This document shows, piece after piece, positions 17,133 through 26,209 of a stretch of DNA of 64,000 nt; the first letter of the stretch is position 1, and each line of letters begins with the position of its first letter. The DNA lies in NCBI GenBank assembly GCA_910575445.1, contig CAJTFW010000010.1:84828-148827 (forward strand), read 5' to 3'. The notes under the pieces were generated by a model. The model searched no databases, had not been told where the DNA came from, and worked only from the letters and a program-made list of their open reading frames with translations. The stretch comes from Lachnospiraceae bacterium (lineage in GTDB: Bacteria; Bacillota; Clostridia; Lachnospirales; Lachnospiraceae). The position numbers and the translations under genes are program-made.

Positions 17133-17624
17133 TTATAGGATTGCAGTTACTGTAACGGCCAGGCTTCCGGCCATCAGGAACGGCACAAAGGGAAGAGAGA
17201 GCATTTCATTTTTTTTCCGGCACTTTACTGCCAGAGAAACACAGGCCGCAAGGCCGGAGGCAATAAGCAGGACAGTCAGCATACGGGCAGGGCCGTAGAT
17301 AAATCCCATGACTGCTGCCAGCTTGATATCCCCGCCCCCGATGCCGGCGCCCTCCCTTGACAGCATTGCGGCGGTCAGTAAGATCACAAAGCCTGCTGCC
17401 GCCCCCATAAAAGAGTATAAAAATAAAAGCGGCAGAAGGGCGGTTCCGAATGCACCTGTGCGGATCATGGGCGCAGCAAGGGCAAAGGGAAGGAAAAGCA
17501 GGAGCACCCGGTCGGACACCCGCTTCTTTTTCAGGTCGTATGCGGCAAATCCAGCGATGCACGCAAAGGCCAGCAGCTCATAAACAAAAAGAATATGGCT
17601 ATTCACGGTTGGTATACCAGTCAT
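17133..17624 (-). CDS. tadV: A24 prepilin peptidase (TadV/CpaA type)
   Basis: 163 residues with about five to six membrane helices. The two catalytic aspartates of the A24 family are visible in 'AAYDLKKKR' and 'GIGGGDIKLAAVMG' (GxGD). It should cut and perhaps methylate the pilin and pseudopilins of this operon. The ATG at 17624 lies inside the end of the upstream gene, and an in-frame GTG overlaps its stop codon, so translation is probably coupled; no independent RBS is seen. Confidence 0.85.
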   Translation of the reverse strand: MTGIPTVNSHILFVYELLAFACIAGFAAYDLKKKRVSDRVLLLFLPFALAAPMIRTGAFGTALLPLLFLYSFMGAAAGFVILLTAAMLSREGAGIGGGDIKLAAVMGFIYGPARMLTVLLIASGLAACVSLAVKCRKKNEMLSLPFVPFLMAGSLAVTVTAIL

Positions 17625-19326
17625 CAAACACGCTCTGGTGGATGGTGATGTAGTCATTCAGGTTGACCGAGAGCATTCCGTCCGGTGTCCATGCGTCCCA
17701 TACCTGGGTATATACCACATAGCTTGTGCTGTCCGGAAACCATACCGGTGTGAAATGCACGGTGCGCCCATAGGTGGAAAACTCATTGGGCTGGAAGGCA
17801 AATTTTGCACTGCGTCCGCTGGAAACGCGCTGCAGGAGCCGCAGGTAGGTATTATACTGAAACTCCGGAAATACGGAAAAGGCAGTCTGCGGGTTGCTGT
17901 GGTGCCCATCCGGCGAGTTTGTGGACAGTGTGGCCCGTACTTCCGTTTTGACGCCGTACCCGCTCTTCATGTCTTTCCCGTTTGCTGTCGGCACGATATC
18001 ATCCGGCATTAAAGTCATGGTGCCGCTGATGGAGGCAGAATAGCTGGTATAGTCATATTCCCAGTCTCCTTCATCCACCCATTCGCCATGTCCTCCGGAG
18101 CAGTCATCTGAACAGGAGCTGCTGCATCCGTGGGAATGCCACTGCCAGTTTGGAACCCAGTGACAGCTCCAGACGCCCCAGCCTGCACTGAGTTTCTGTG
18201 GGTTCACCGGGAGGGCAGGGACAGAATAACCGGGATTGATGTCCGTAGCCAAAGGGTCAGGCGGTATCTTTTCATTTAAGTCCACAATTTTCGCCACAAA
18301 GGTATCCTGGGCGGTAAAGCCGCTGCTTAACGTCACCGTGATGGTAATGGTCTGGGGTGCAGGGGGCGTGTGCCATTTCACCCATACCAGCTGAGAGTCG
18401 TGGGCTGGTATGACAATGTTCCGGACGGTGTAGCTCCTTCCCATGATATGGAAGGTGACCGTTGCCGGGTTGTCCGGAGTCAGCCGCCCGTTCGTCTGCA
18501 GACGGATGGCAGTGATCACATCTGTATCCACCCGGTATTCCACATCCGGCGCTTCGATCTCCCCGCCGGGTTCTTCCGTTTCTTCAAACCAGACAATGCC
18601 GACTCCCAGGGCGTTTATGATATCCGCATTGGACTGTATTCCCCGCCTGCTTCCGCCCCAGGCCGGAAATCCAAGGTCGCTGTATTCCAGGAACAGGGCC
18701 AGGGGGAGATTCTGGAACGCTACCGAGGGCAGCTTACTCCGCAGGGAGCCGCCGGAGAGCTGGTCATAGAGTGCCGCCTCCGTTGCCGTAAAGGCGTATT
18801 TTGCCCCGTTAAAAGTGACGTAGGCAATGGGTTCTAAAAGGATCTTATATTCTCCTGACAGCATACGCTCATAGCTGACACCTGCGGCATCCGCCACCAT
18901 CATGCAGGCATACTCCGAACAGAAATAGCGCTTGATGGCTTCAATGGTGGCAGGCCGGCTGTTGCTGGTTATGATGGCCGGCATGGAATAGGCGGGCTGG
19001 CGGCAGTTATAGGGTACGCCGGACTGTAAGGAGAGCGAAGCCCCATCCCGGTACTGGATCTTGTTCACCTTGCCAAAATGAAGCATTGCGGAGGACTGGC
19101 TTCGGTTGGCGAAATCCACCGGCGTACTCACGGCAGCTCCGGACTGGGCATCCACCACCGTTACCCTTACCCCGTCATTTCCGGGAGACCAGAAGTTGGT
19201 GGAAGTGCCCTGGTTCATGTTGCCGCCTCCTCCATCAAGGTTGCCCTGTCCGGAAGCAAGAGCCTGTGAGGAACACAGGCAGAGCAGAAGGGCGGCAGTG
19301 CTGAGGAGGGCATAAAAGCGTTTCAA
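17599..19326 (-). CDS. Large secreted protein of the Tad operon, possible adhesin
   Basis: 575 residues with a clear signal peptide (MKRFYALLSTAALLLCLCSSQALASG). The mature part has beta-rich segments resembling immunoglobulin-like folds ('NPATVTFHIMGRSYTVRNIVIPAHDSQLVWVKW', 'QTITITVTLSSGFTAQDTFVAKI') and a Cys/His-rich patch near residue 400 ('HSHGCSSSCSDDCSGGHGE') that could bind metal or form disulfides. No LPXTG. Its position among tad genes suggests a pilus-associated surface or tip protein that contacts other cells. Family not recognised; function is inference. Confidence 0.75.
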   Translation of the reverse strand: MKRFYALLSTAALLLCLCSSQALASGQGNLDGGGGNMNQGTSTNFWSPGNDGVRVTVVDAQSGAAVSTPVDFANRSQSSAMLHFGKVNKIQYRDGASLSLQSGVPYNCRQPAYSMPAIITSNSRPATIEAIKRYFCSEYACMMVADAAGVSYERMLSGEYKILLEPIAYVTFNGAKYAFTATEAALYDQLSGGSLRSKLPSVAFQNLPLALFLEYSDLGFPAWGGSRRGIQSNADIINALGVGIVWFEETEEPGGEIEAPDVEYRVDTDVITAIRLQTNGRLTPDNPATVTFHIMGRSYTVRNIVIPAHDSQLVWVKWHTPPAPQTITITVTLSSGFTAQDTFVAKIVDLNEKIPPDPLATDINPGYSVPALPVNPQKLSAGWGVWSCHWVPNWQWHSHGCSSSCSDDCSGGHGEWVDEGDWEYDYTSYSASISGTMTLMPDDIVPTANGKDMKSGYGVKTEVRATLSTNSPDGHHSNPQTAFSVFPEFQYNTYLRLLQRVSSGRSAKFAFQPNEFSTYGRTVHFTPVWFPDSTSYVVYTQVWDAWTPDGMLSVNLNDYITIHQSVFDDWYTNRE

Positions 19327-19397
19327 ACAGTATCACACTCCAATCTTTTTATGTGACAGAAAAACGTATTGCCGATGTGTTTTCTGTGGATTGATGC

Positions 19398-19429
19398 ACA
19401 AAAGAAAACCGCCATCGGGAGGCGGTTTT
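19398..19429 (-). terminator. Internal terminator-like hairpin in the Tad operon
   Basis: GAAAACCGCC and GGCGGTTTTC pair around a 7-base loop and are followed by TTTT on the minus strand. It lies between the DUF6550-like gene and the secreted protein gene, within the same leftward operon, so it may tune expression of the downstream assembly genes. Confidence 0.7.
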
Positions 19430-19477
19430 CCGGTTTCAGTATTCAGTTGTGTATCTGTGATACTCTGCAGAGCATCA

Positions 19478-20056
19478 TCAGTTCCCCATGTTCCCGACCA
19501 TCTTGCTGGGGTCTCCGCTGCTGTCTATGGAAGACTGGTTGACCTGTCCGGGAACTACCCAGCCGAATACGGGATCGTATACGGCGCCGTTTTCATTGGT
19601 GGAGCCGGGGGCAGGGGGATCTTCTTTTCCGGTCTCTGCAGGTGCGGAGGCTGTCTCCGGGGCCGGGTTTACAGGATGCTCCCCGCCAGGGTCTGCCGTG
19701 ACAGTCCTGCCTTCCGGGGGCGGGGGAGGCGTTTCATCCTTTGTTTCTTCGGGAACAAAGTCGATCACGATCTCCTGTCCGGATTCCTCCGCCACCTTCG
19801 GGTATCCCTCCAGCTTTTCCTCTGCGCTGTTCTGGCCGGGGATCCCGGCATCTGTACGGTTCTGGGAACCTCCAGCGGAATCCGTGACATCCGGGGTATC
19901 CTTCCATTCCTCCTGGACGGTCTCCGGGGGCTGTTCATCCGGCAGGAAGCCGGTCTTTGTATCCCGGCTCACCAGCCAGCAGACGGCGAGGATGGCGATA
20001 CAGGAAACAGAAAGGACTGTGACAAGGAATCCTCTGGATCTTAAAATTTTCTTCAT
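19478..20056 (-). CDS. Membrane-anchored extracellular Pro-rich protein, DUF6550-like
   Basis: 192 residues. One membrane helix at about 9-29 after a basic N-terminus, then an extracellular Pro, Glu and Thr-rich region with a core 'EEKLEGYPKVAEESGQEIVIDFVPE' that I associate, with some doubt, with DUF6550 proteins of ICEs. The end ('GAVYDPVFGWVVPGQVNQSSIDSSGDPSKMVGNMGN') is probably structured. AAGGAG precedes the ATG. Likely part of the envelope-spanning Tad apparatus. Confidence 0.65.
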   Translation of the reverse strand: MKKILRSRGFLVTVLSVSCIAILAVCWLVSRDTKTGFLPDEQPPETVQEEWKDTPDVTDSAGGSQNRTDAGIPGQNSAEEKLEGYPKVAEESGQEIVIDFVPEETKDETPPPPPEGRTVTADPGGEHPVNPAPETASAPAETGKEDPPAPGSTNENGAVYDPVFGWVVPGQVNQSSIDSSGDPSKMVGNMGN

Positions 20057-20158
20057 ATGGCAGTCATCTCCTTTTTTCTTTCTGTATATCCCTTACGGTT
20101 TTAAAGTAAGGTTTTTCAACAGAAGATGAAATTTTATGAGGCATTGTCAGTCCGGCCG

Positions 20159-20275
20159 TCATAAACTGCTGCCTGCTGCCCTGCGGCGTCCGATGAAGCG
20201 GAATGCCAGGAAACCGGCAAGGGCGGTGAACAGGGTGGTAAGGATGAATTTTTTGGATGTAAACAGTTTTTTCAT
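20159..20275 (-). CDS. 38-residue membrane microprotein
   Basis: MKKLFTSKKFILTTLFTALA followed by GFLAFRFIGRRRAAGSSL: one hydrophobic helix between basic ends. AAGGAG is 9 bases before this ATG; an in-frame ATG two codons earlier is too close to the RBS. It lies between the TadE-like and DUF6550-like genes. Likely a small structural part of the pilus apparatus; no family recognised. Confidence 0.55.
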   Translation of the reverse strand: MKKLFTSKKFILTTLFTALAGFLAFRFIGRRRAAGSSL

Positions 20276-20317
20276 AAGCATAAGCTCCTTTCATGTCTGG
20301 CGGCTGTCTTTCGCAGC

Positions 20318-20833
20318 CTAAAATTTGGTGTTGTGGTAGCCGGTCAGCTCCACGGGCCGGATAATGGCAGGATAGGAGTGGCCGAACATGTAGACATAGA
20401 ACTCGACATTGCAGGTGAACACATACTCCACCCGGTCGCCTGTCACATGGAACGAAAGTCGGATATCCCTTACCCGGTAGTCATCCGTGGAGAGAGGGAT
20501 CTTGTTTGCAAGGCCGTCTGTCACCATGTCTTCCAGCATGGCGGTATAATCGCTGCTGGAGTAGAGGGTATTTAAGTATTCGCTGAAATTGGTCTCCCTC
20601 TGGGAACGGTAGGTATCTGCATAGATGCTGGCGCTCAGGTTGTTCAGCTCCATCTTTGCGCCGTTACGGATGTTGATGCAGGTGATGCGGATGGAGGCGT
20701 ACAGCAGCAGGAAGGAGACCAGCATCACGATCCCCACTACAAAAAAGCAGGTAAAGACAGAAATATCCCCGCGGTCATTTCCGAGGGGATTCCGGCCTGT
20801 GCCTCTTTTCATCCATTGGAACGGTTTCTTCAT
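20318..20833 (-). CDS. TadE/TadG-like pseudopilin
   Basis: 171 residues from MKKPFQWMKRG; GAGGTG sits before the ATG at 20833, inside the end of the upstream gene (an in-frame GTG at 20845 is an alternative). After N19-D-R-G-D23 comes a membrane helix ('FTCFFVVGIVMLVSFLLLYASI'), then an extracellular domain with 'RNGAKMELNNLSASIYADTY' typical of TadE-like pseudopilins. Expected to be a minor pilus component processed by the A24 peptidase of the operon. Confidence 0.75.
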   Translation of the reverse strand: MKKPFQWMKRGTGRNPLGNDRGDISVFTCFFVVGIVMLVSFLLLYASIRITCINIRNGAKMELNNLSASIYADTYRSQRETNFSEYLNTLYSSSDYTAMLEDMVTDGLANKIPLSTDDYRVRDIRLSFHVTGDRVEYVFTCNVEFYVYMFGHSYPAIIRPVELTGYHNTKF

Positions 20834-20841
20834 GGGCCACC

Positions 20842-21342
20842 TCACTTCCAGTAATGCTCACTGACGCCTGCCCCTCTGGAGACAACCGTGATGTTCACCA
20901 GGTTGAAGTTCCAGAAGCCTCCCAGCTTTGCCCTGCCCGTGATGGTGATGTAAAAAGGGGTGCCCAGCTGGATGGCCCGGCTCATGCCGGACGGGGTGGG
21001 CGACTTGTAGGAGGTGTCAATGGTATAGGAGATATTTTCAGCCCCCTCGATCTGAGAACAGAGGAACTGAAAAAGCTGATCTGTTTCCCCGTTGATCCCT
21101 CCGGAGAGCTGGATCTGTTTCACCATCTGGTCTGCACAGTGATCCAGCTCCTGTTTGGTGGAGATGATGCTGAACAGGTTCAGGATGAAAGCCAGCAGGA
21201 GCACCGCAATGAAGATGAATACCACGGTACTGAAGTAGTTGACATCCCCGCGCTCATTTTTCAGTATGGCTGTCGGACTCCTGCAGGATCTGCCTTTACA
21301 GGGAGAGGCTCTGCCGGGAGCTTTGGACATTGTTTGGGACAA
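20842..21342 (-). CDS. DUF4320 family pseudopilin-like protein, first gene of the Tad operon
   Basis: 166 residues if begun at the TTG at 21342; an ATG at 21330 is also possible. After N29-E-R-G-D33 a hydrophobic helix follows ('FSTVVFIFIAVLLLAFILNLF'), then 'SIISTKQELDHCADQMVKQIQLSGG', the hallmark of DUF4320 proteins found with Tad-like genes in Clostridia. It directly follows the regulated promoter and leader terminator at 21366-21480. Likely a minor pilin. Confidence 0.82.
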   Translation of the reverse strand: MSQTMSKAPGRASPCKGRSCRSPTAILKNERGDVNYFSTVVFIFIAVLLLAFILNLFSIISTKQELDHCADQMVKQIQLSGGINGETDQLFQFLCSQIEGAENISYTIDTSYKSPTPSGMSRAIQLGTPFYITITGRAKLGGFWNFNLVNITVVSRGAGVSEHYWK

Positions 21343-21365
21343 AGTAAAACCACCGCCTTTCTGAT

Positions 21366-21399
21366 AAAAACAGCCGTCTCCCCGGATGGAAAACGGCTG
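21366..21399 (-). terminator. Leader terminator/attenuator of the Tad operon
   Basis: CAGCCGT and ACGGCTG pair and five T follow on the minus strand. It lies about 20-50 bases after the predicted transcript start and 24 bases before the first gene, so it can cut transcription short unless an antitermination step acts. The T4SS operon has the same arrangement at 39471-39497. Confidence 0.7.
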
Positions 21400-21423
21400 C
21401 TTTACATATTTTTGACTGTACCA

Positions 21424-21480
21424 AGTATAGCATGGATGCCTTTACGGGGAAAGAGCAGAACCGTGCCAATGTTGTGCCAA
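21424..21480 (-). promoter_or_regulatory. Regulated promoter of the Tad operon
   Basis: Minus-strand TGCTATACT (extended -10 at 21424-21432). The -35 position reads TTTCCC, far from consensus, and lies in a 30-base block (21441-21470) identical to 39559-39588. Both blocks are 11 bases from the -10. Upstream, TTGGCAC occurs twice with 11-base period (21463-21469, 21474-21480). The pattern fits an activator or element-specific sigma factor. The array stops where AT-rich DNA of the STAND gene begins. Confidence 0.8.
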
Positions 21481-21600
21481 TTTATTTTTATGAAATATTT
21501 TTAGCATGATAACCTTGTAGAAATATCAATGTTCGTGTGATAAAATTCAATTATATTGGAAATTGCATTAAAGATATTATTTATATAAGAGGAGATAGCA

Positions 21601-24600
21601 ATGAGTTTAGAAAGCGGAGGACGAGCAGATAAGTATGGAAATCAATATGAAAATCGCTATTTGGCGAAACTTTTACTTAGACTTATAAACGAAGAAATTG
21701 TTTCTGTGGAAGTAGAACCGTTAGGTGTTGAAGGGGAAGGTGTTGAGTTTATAAGCACAGATGCACATGGAAATCAAAATTACTATCAATGTAAAGCAAG
21801 TAATACAACACACGGTTCATGGACAATGTCTGATCTTCAACGCCATGATGTTTTTAAACGATCTAAGAGGCATATTGAAAGCGGAGACAAAAAGTATTAT
21901 TACTTTATTTCCCCATTGCAATATGGTGAATTAGATGAACTTTGTAAACGAGCAAGAACAAATTCGTCAGCACAAGACTTTTTGGCGTATCAAATAAATA
22001 ATCCTAAAATTGAAACAGTATTTAGTAAATGCGAAAAACACTATAGCCTCGACAGAAATAATCCACAGGAATTAAAGAATCTTATCTATATACTTGCTCA
22101 TTGTTATTTTGAACATTATTCGATTGGAGAAGAGGAAAGGCGAGATTTAGAAGGACGTATAGGAACAATTTTTACAGGTAAGACATCTACCATAAGAAAT
22201 CTACTTGAACAATACGCAAATGATACTGGAAGTTTTGGAATTAAAATAACGGCAAATGATGTTATTGCATACATTACTGAAAGACATGGTATATCTGTTC
22301 GTAATTATCATCATGACAATAGAGTGCTAAACAGGATTACTACTTTAAATGAAATATATTGGGGAACATTCAAAGCTATCAATAATCAACTCATTCATAG
22401 AAAGGAAACAGATTTTACAATAAATCAGATTATGCAGGGCAATTCTCTTATTATACATGGGAAGGCCGGCGTTGGAAAAAGTGGATGTATTCAGGAAATT
22501 ATGGAGTTTTTACAAAAGTCGCAGATATTATATCTGGGGATAAAATTAGATAAATTTGTACCAGATACATCTGCAGATGAATTTGGACAAAAACTGGGTT
22601 TGCCAGAGTCGCCAATATATTGTCTGCATACATTATCAGCAGGAAAAAACTGTGTGTTGATTTTGGATCAACTTGATGCTCTGCGTTGGATAGGGAGGCA
22701 TTCTGCAGTAGCGTTAGATGTATGCAAAGAAATGATATCCCAGGCCAATGATATTAACAAATATGAAAATGGAAAAATATCAGTGGTATTTGTATCACGA
22801 ACTTTTGATCTTGAAACTGATAGAGGTTTGCAATCGCTATTTTCTAATATAAAAAATGACAGCAATTACTTTTGGAAAAAAGTAGAAGTTGGCCTGCTTT
22901 GTGATAGTGATGTTAAAACAGCAGTTGGGTCTGATTATAGTACATTATCAACAAGGTTAAAGGTATTATTACGAACACCGTCTTCATTGTATGTATGGTC
23001 GCACTTAAATAAACAGGAAAGAAAAAATTCGATTACGTCTGTGAACCAGTTGATGCAAACATGGTGGAAACAGATACTGGAAAATTGCACTATAGATAAT
23101 CATTTATCAGAAGCGGAAGTAACTGAATGCAAAAATGATATTGTGACAAAAATGAATGATAATGCTGTATTTGTACTTCCATATATGCTGTTTGAAAATA
23201 AGCAGAAAGTAATAAATTTATTGATTTCGGAGGGATTGTTAGTTAGGAATGAAAATACAATAGCATTTACTCATCAAAGCTTTCTGGATTATTTTATTGC
23301 ATATAAAGCTATGAGGGATATATATTCAGGAGTAGAATTGACAGATATTTTGGGTGTTAGAGATAATCAAACTCCTAAATTGCGTTATCAGTTTTTAATT
23401 ATATTACAAACATTGCTTGATTCTGATAAAAATATGTTTTTAAAGCAATGTGAAACCATGCTTGTTTCAGATACTATAAGACATTATTTTAAATGTGCAA
23501 TCTTTGAAACGATTGGTCAATGTGAAGCACCAAATAAAGCTATTCATGTATTTACAGAATCCTATCTTGAAAAGGCAGAATGGCACAATTATATTATCCA
23601 AACCGTTTATTATGGACATCCTGTATTTATCAAGCAGTTAGATATGATACCATCATATAATTGGTTTGGAAGCGAAGGATTATTTTTACTGAAATCAATA
23701 CAATATCAAGACCCCGATTTTGTGACAGAAAAACTATATCCATACGGATGTAGTAATTTGCATGATGATAAAAAAATCTTCAATACTTTATGTGGAGATT
23801 TAAAGGGTGATTCCGAGAAAATGTTTGAATTTCGAATAAAATTGCTTAAACATTCACCTGAAATATTTAGAGATTTTAAATCTCTTGTCTTTCTAAAAAA
23901 TTGTCCTGCCCTTCGGGCAGTTCAACTTATGAAAATAATCATACAAAACAAAATAGCGCACAAATTTCAAGATGTCATCTTTCGAGATGAAAATGATACA
24001 AAATTCTTTGTTACTTCTAATTACATGCTATTTGTCAATGAATTATTTATAGAAATTTGTAAAGAGACGCCAGCATTTTCTGCTGAACGTCTAAGTTTGG
24101 AATATTGGAATAAGTACAAGGCTTGGTTTCCGAGGCTTCATCAAGAGTCATGTGTCAGAACAATTGTGGAATTGATGAAAATGGCATTTGCAGAATTTGC
24201 AAAAAAAGAGCCTGTAGGAATGCTGTTATTTTTGAAGAATAAGGATTATCCTAAATCTGTAGTTGGCAATGAAATAATTATGTATGCTATAGGTGAACTT
24301 CCAATAACGTATAGTGATGATGCTATTGAATGGCTTTTGTCTGATTTCAGGTATAGGGTTTTTGTGTATACATCCGAAAAAGACAATTTAAAATATACAA
24401 AACATATCATTCAAAAATTTTCATCTGTATGTAGAACGGAATTATTTCAAGAATTGGAAGAAAGGATATGTTCTTGGAAAGATGATGTCAAAAGAACGGT
24501 AGAAATTTATAGGTGTCGGTTAAGAATGAATAAAGAACATCCTCTCGATGCCATGTATTATACATATTGGGGACGTTTTCAAAAGGAATTACTCCCTTAT

Positions 24601-26154
24601 ATGGATAATGCACGTTTGTCTTCATATGCACAAAACTTGTTAAATGTTTTGAATAGAAACCACTGTATACAAACAGCAAATTATTGCTCTGGGATCTTAT
24701 CAGGTCCTATAAAGGCAGTCTCTTCTCCAGTTAGCATGTATGCTGATAGATTGAGTGACAAGACATGGTTAAATATTATTAAAACACCAAATGAAAAAAT
24801 GAAAGATTTTTCAAGAGGAAAAGAAACTGATGAATGTTATATAGAAGCCTCCCATTTTACATTTGCTAATACATTTTCCAGGCAAGCTAAAAAGAAACCT
24901 TTACATTTTGCAAAACTTTCATTATCTTTTCCTAAGGAGTGTTATAGTGGGTATATTTGTGGTGTATTAAATGCACTTATGGAATATTCAAATGAAGAAT
25001 GTATCATTGATATGGAATTAGTCATGGAAGTGATACGTTATTATAAACACACATCAAGCCATAGTGTGGGTATTGCAATTACAAATTTAATAGAGAAATA
25101 TGCAGATCAAGAATGGCCACAGGATATTTTTGATATTTTAAATGGGTTTGCATTAGAATTTTCTGATTCAGAATATAATCTTTATGAAAGTAGAAATAAA
25201 AAGGAGTCGTTTAATTATTCACCACAAGACTTATATAATGCTTCAATAAGCAATGTAAATGGTTGTGCGTTATGGGCTATTGCTGCAATAATTTCAAATC
25301 ATCCAGAATTTGGGAATAAATTTAAACAGATTATTATAAGTGCAAGTGAAAGTTCACATGATTTAATTCGCATGGCTGTTATGCAGAGCGCTTTGGTTTA
25401 TTATGATATTGATTCCGATTTTTCTGTTAGAATATTTAAGAAGATTGTTTCGAAAGATTCACGTATTCTTGGTATACCTGCCACATGGAATATCATAAGT
25501 AGAGATTATTCTCATGATTCTGAGTTCTACCGAGAAAGGATAATTTCTGCTTGCAAGTCAAACTTTGAAGAACTTGCAGATGAGGCAGCTAAACAGAGCT
25601 GTGCTATTGCAATATATTTTAACGATACTCAGATGCAGAATTTTGTTATGTCATATCAGTATACAATAGAGCAAGTAAGTAAAGTCTGTCAACAAGCAAT
25701 ATCTTCATTTAATAAGGAGGAATTTCATAATCTGAGTGAAAAGATCATAATACATTTTATTGATAAGTTTAAAGATGAGATAAATGACCTTAGACGGATT
25801 TTTTCTGAAATTGAATTACCAAGAGATAAAGGTTTTTTAATTTGTTTGATGAATTCCAACCAAGGAGGATACTTGATAAATGATTTTTTAAAATATCTGG
25901 ATGAAAAGGTTATGGACATTGTACAATTTGCAGATATCTTAAAAACTGTTGGAGATAAAATTCCCTTGCTGGAGCCAGAGCAAATGAAAAGTTTAAATAT
26001 GAATAATTTTATTCATTGTATAATACGTTTATTTGATAAAGGGCAAAATAATTCTAATATTAAAAACATGTGCCTTGATATATGGGATAGTCTATATAAA
26101 GCGAATCATCAAGATATTCGATTTATATTTAATATGATTGATAATCAAGAATGA
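21601..26154 (+). CDS. Avs-like antiviral STAND NTPase with N-terminal nuclease domain
   Basis: 1517 residues, on the opposite strand from its neighbours and much richer in A+T, so acquired cargo. Residues about 10-75 look like a Cap4/DUF4297-type PD-(D/E)XK nuclease: 'NQYENRYLAKLLL', then 'GVEFISTD...YYQCK' with the Asp/Glu and Q-x-K residues. A Walker A (GKAGVGKSG) is near 287 and Walker B ('CVLILDQLD') near 353; a winged-helix region ends near 'HQSFLDYFIAYKA' (about 557). The remaining 950 residues are helical-repeat-like, as in the sensor half of Avs and related STAND proteins. Likely senses a phage protein and then degrades DNA. RBS GAGGAG before the ATG. Confidence 0.8.
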   Translation: MSLESGGRADKYGNQYENRYLAKLLLRLINEEIVSVEVEPLGVEGEGVEFISTDAHGNQNYYQCKASNTTHGSWTMSDLQRHDVFKRSKRHIESGDKKYYYFISPLQYGELDELCKRARTNSSAQDFLAYQINNPKIETVFSKCEKHYSLDRNNPQELKNLIYILAHCYFEHYSIGEEERRDLEGRIGTIFTGKTSTIRNLLEQYANDTGSFGIKITANDVIAYITERHGISVRNYHHDNRVLNRITTLNEIYWGTFKAINNQLIHRKETDFTINQIMQGNSLIIHGKAGVGKSGCIQEIMEFLQKSQILYLGIKLDKFVPDTSADEFGQKLGLPESPIYCLHTLSAGKNCVLILDQLDALRWIGRHSAVALDVCKEMISQANDINKYENGKISVVFVSRTFDLETDRGLQSLFSNIKNDSNYFWKKVEVGLLCDSDVKTAVGSDYSTLSTRLKVLLRTPSSLYVWSHLNKQERKNSITSVNQLMQTWWKQILENCTIDNHLSEAEVTECKNDIVTKMNDNAVFVLPYMLFENKQKVINLLISEGLLVRNENTIAFTHQSFLDYFIAYKAMRDIYSGVELTDILGVRDNQTPKLRYQFLIILQTLLDSDKNMFLKQCETMLVSDTIRHYFKCAIFETIGQCEAPNKAIHVFTESYLEKAEWHNYIIQTVYYGHPVFIKQLDMIPSYNWFGSEGLFLLKSIQYQDPDFVTEKLYPYGCSNLHDDKKIFNTLCGDLKGDSEKMFEFRIKLLKHSPEIFRDFKSLVFLKNCPALRAVQLMKIIIQNKIAHKFQDVIFRDENDTKFFVTSNYMLFVNELFIEICKETPAFSAERLSLEYWNKYKAWFPRLHQESCVRTIVELMKMAFAEFAKKEPVGMLLFLKNKDYPKSVVGNEIIMYAIGELPITYSDDAIEWLLSDFRYRVFVYTSEKDNLKYTKHIIQKFSSVCRTELFQELEERICSWKDDVKRTVEIYRCRLRMNKEHPLDAMYYTYWGRFQKELLPYMDNARLSSYAQNLLNVLNRNHCIQTANYCSGILSGPIKAVSSPVSMYADRLSDKTWLNIIKTPNEKMKDFSRGKETDECYIEASHFTFANTFSRQAKKKPLHFAKLSLSFPKECYSGYICGVLNALMEYSNEECIIDMELVMEVIRYYKHTSSHSVGIAITNLIEKYADQEWPQDIFDILNGFALEFSDSEYNLYESRNKKESFNYSPQDLYNASISNVNGCALWAIAAIISNHPEFGNKFKQIIISASESSHDLIRMAVMQSALVYYDIDSDFSVRIFKKIVSKDSRILGIPATWNIISRDYSHDSEFYRERIISACKSNFEELADEAAKQSCAIAIYFNDTQMQNFVMSYQYTIEQVSKVCQQAISSFNKEEFHNLSEKIIIHFIDKFKDEINDLRRIFSEIELPRDKGFLICLMNSNQGGYLINDFLKYLDEKVMDIVQFADILKTVGDKIPLLEPEQMKSLNMNNFIHCIIRLFDKGQNNSNIKNMCLDIWDSLYKANHQDIRFIFNMIDNQE

Positions 26155-26167
26155 TTCAAGATAAAAT

Positions 26168-26192
26168 GGAGCCGCCATTCTATAGCGGCTCC
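26168..26192. terminator. Bidirectional terminator between convergent genes
   Basis: GGAGCCGC and GCGGCTCC form an 8-bp GC-rich stem with T-rich flank on the plus strand (GCTTTATT) and ATTTTAT on the minus strand. It lies 13 bases past the STAND gene stop and 17 before the end of the S1-like gene. Confidence 0.75.
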
Positions 26193-26209
26193 GCTTTATT
26201 CTCAGAAAG

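Noticed and set aside
20064..20162. Second microprotein (MTAGLTMPHKISSSVEK...) overlapping the 38-residue membrane protein by ATGA
   Set aside because: The coupling is suggestive, but there is no RBS, no hydrophobic or known motif, and it is only 32 codons long.
21463..21480. Sigma-54 promoter (TGGCAC motif upstream of both operons)
   Set aside because: The GG to GC distance in TTGGCACGGTTCTGCT is 9, not the strict 10, and the TGGCAC units are repeated at 10-11 bases; an extended -10 of sigma-70 type is present at the right place.
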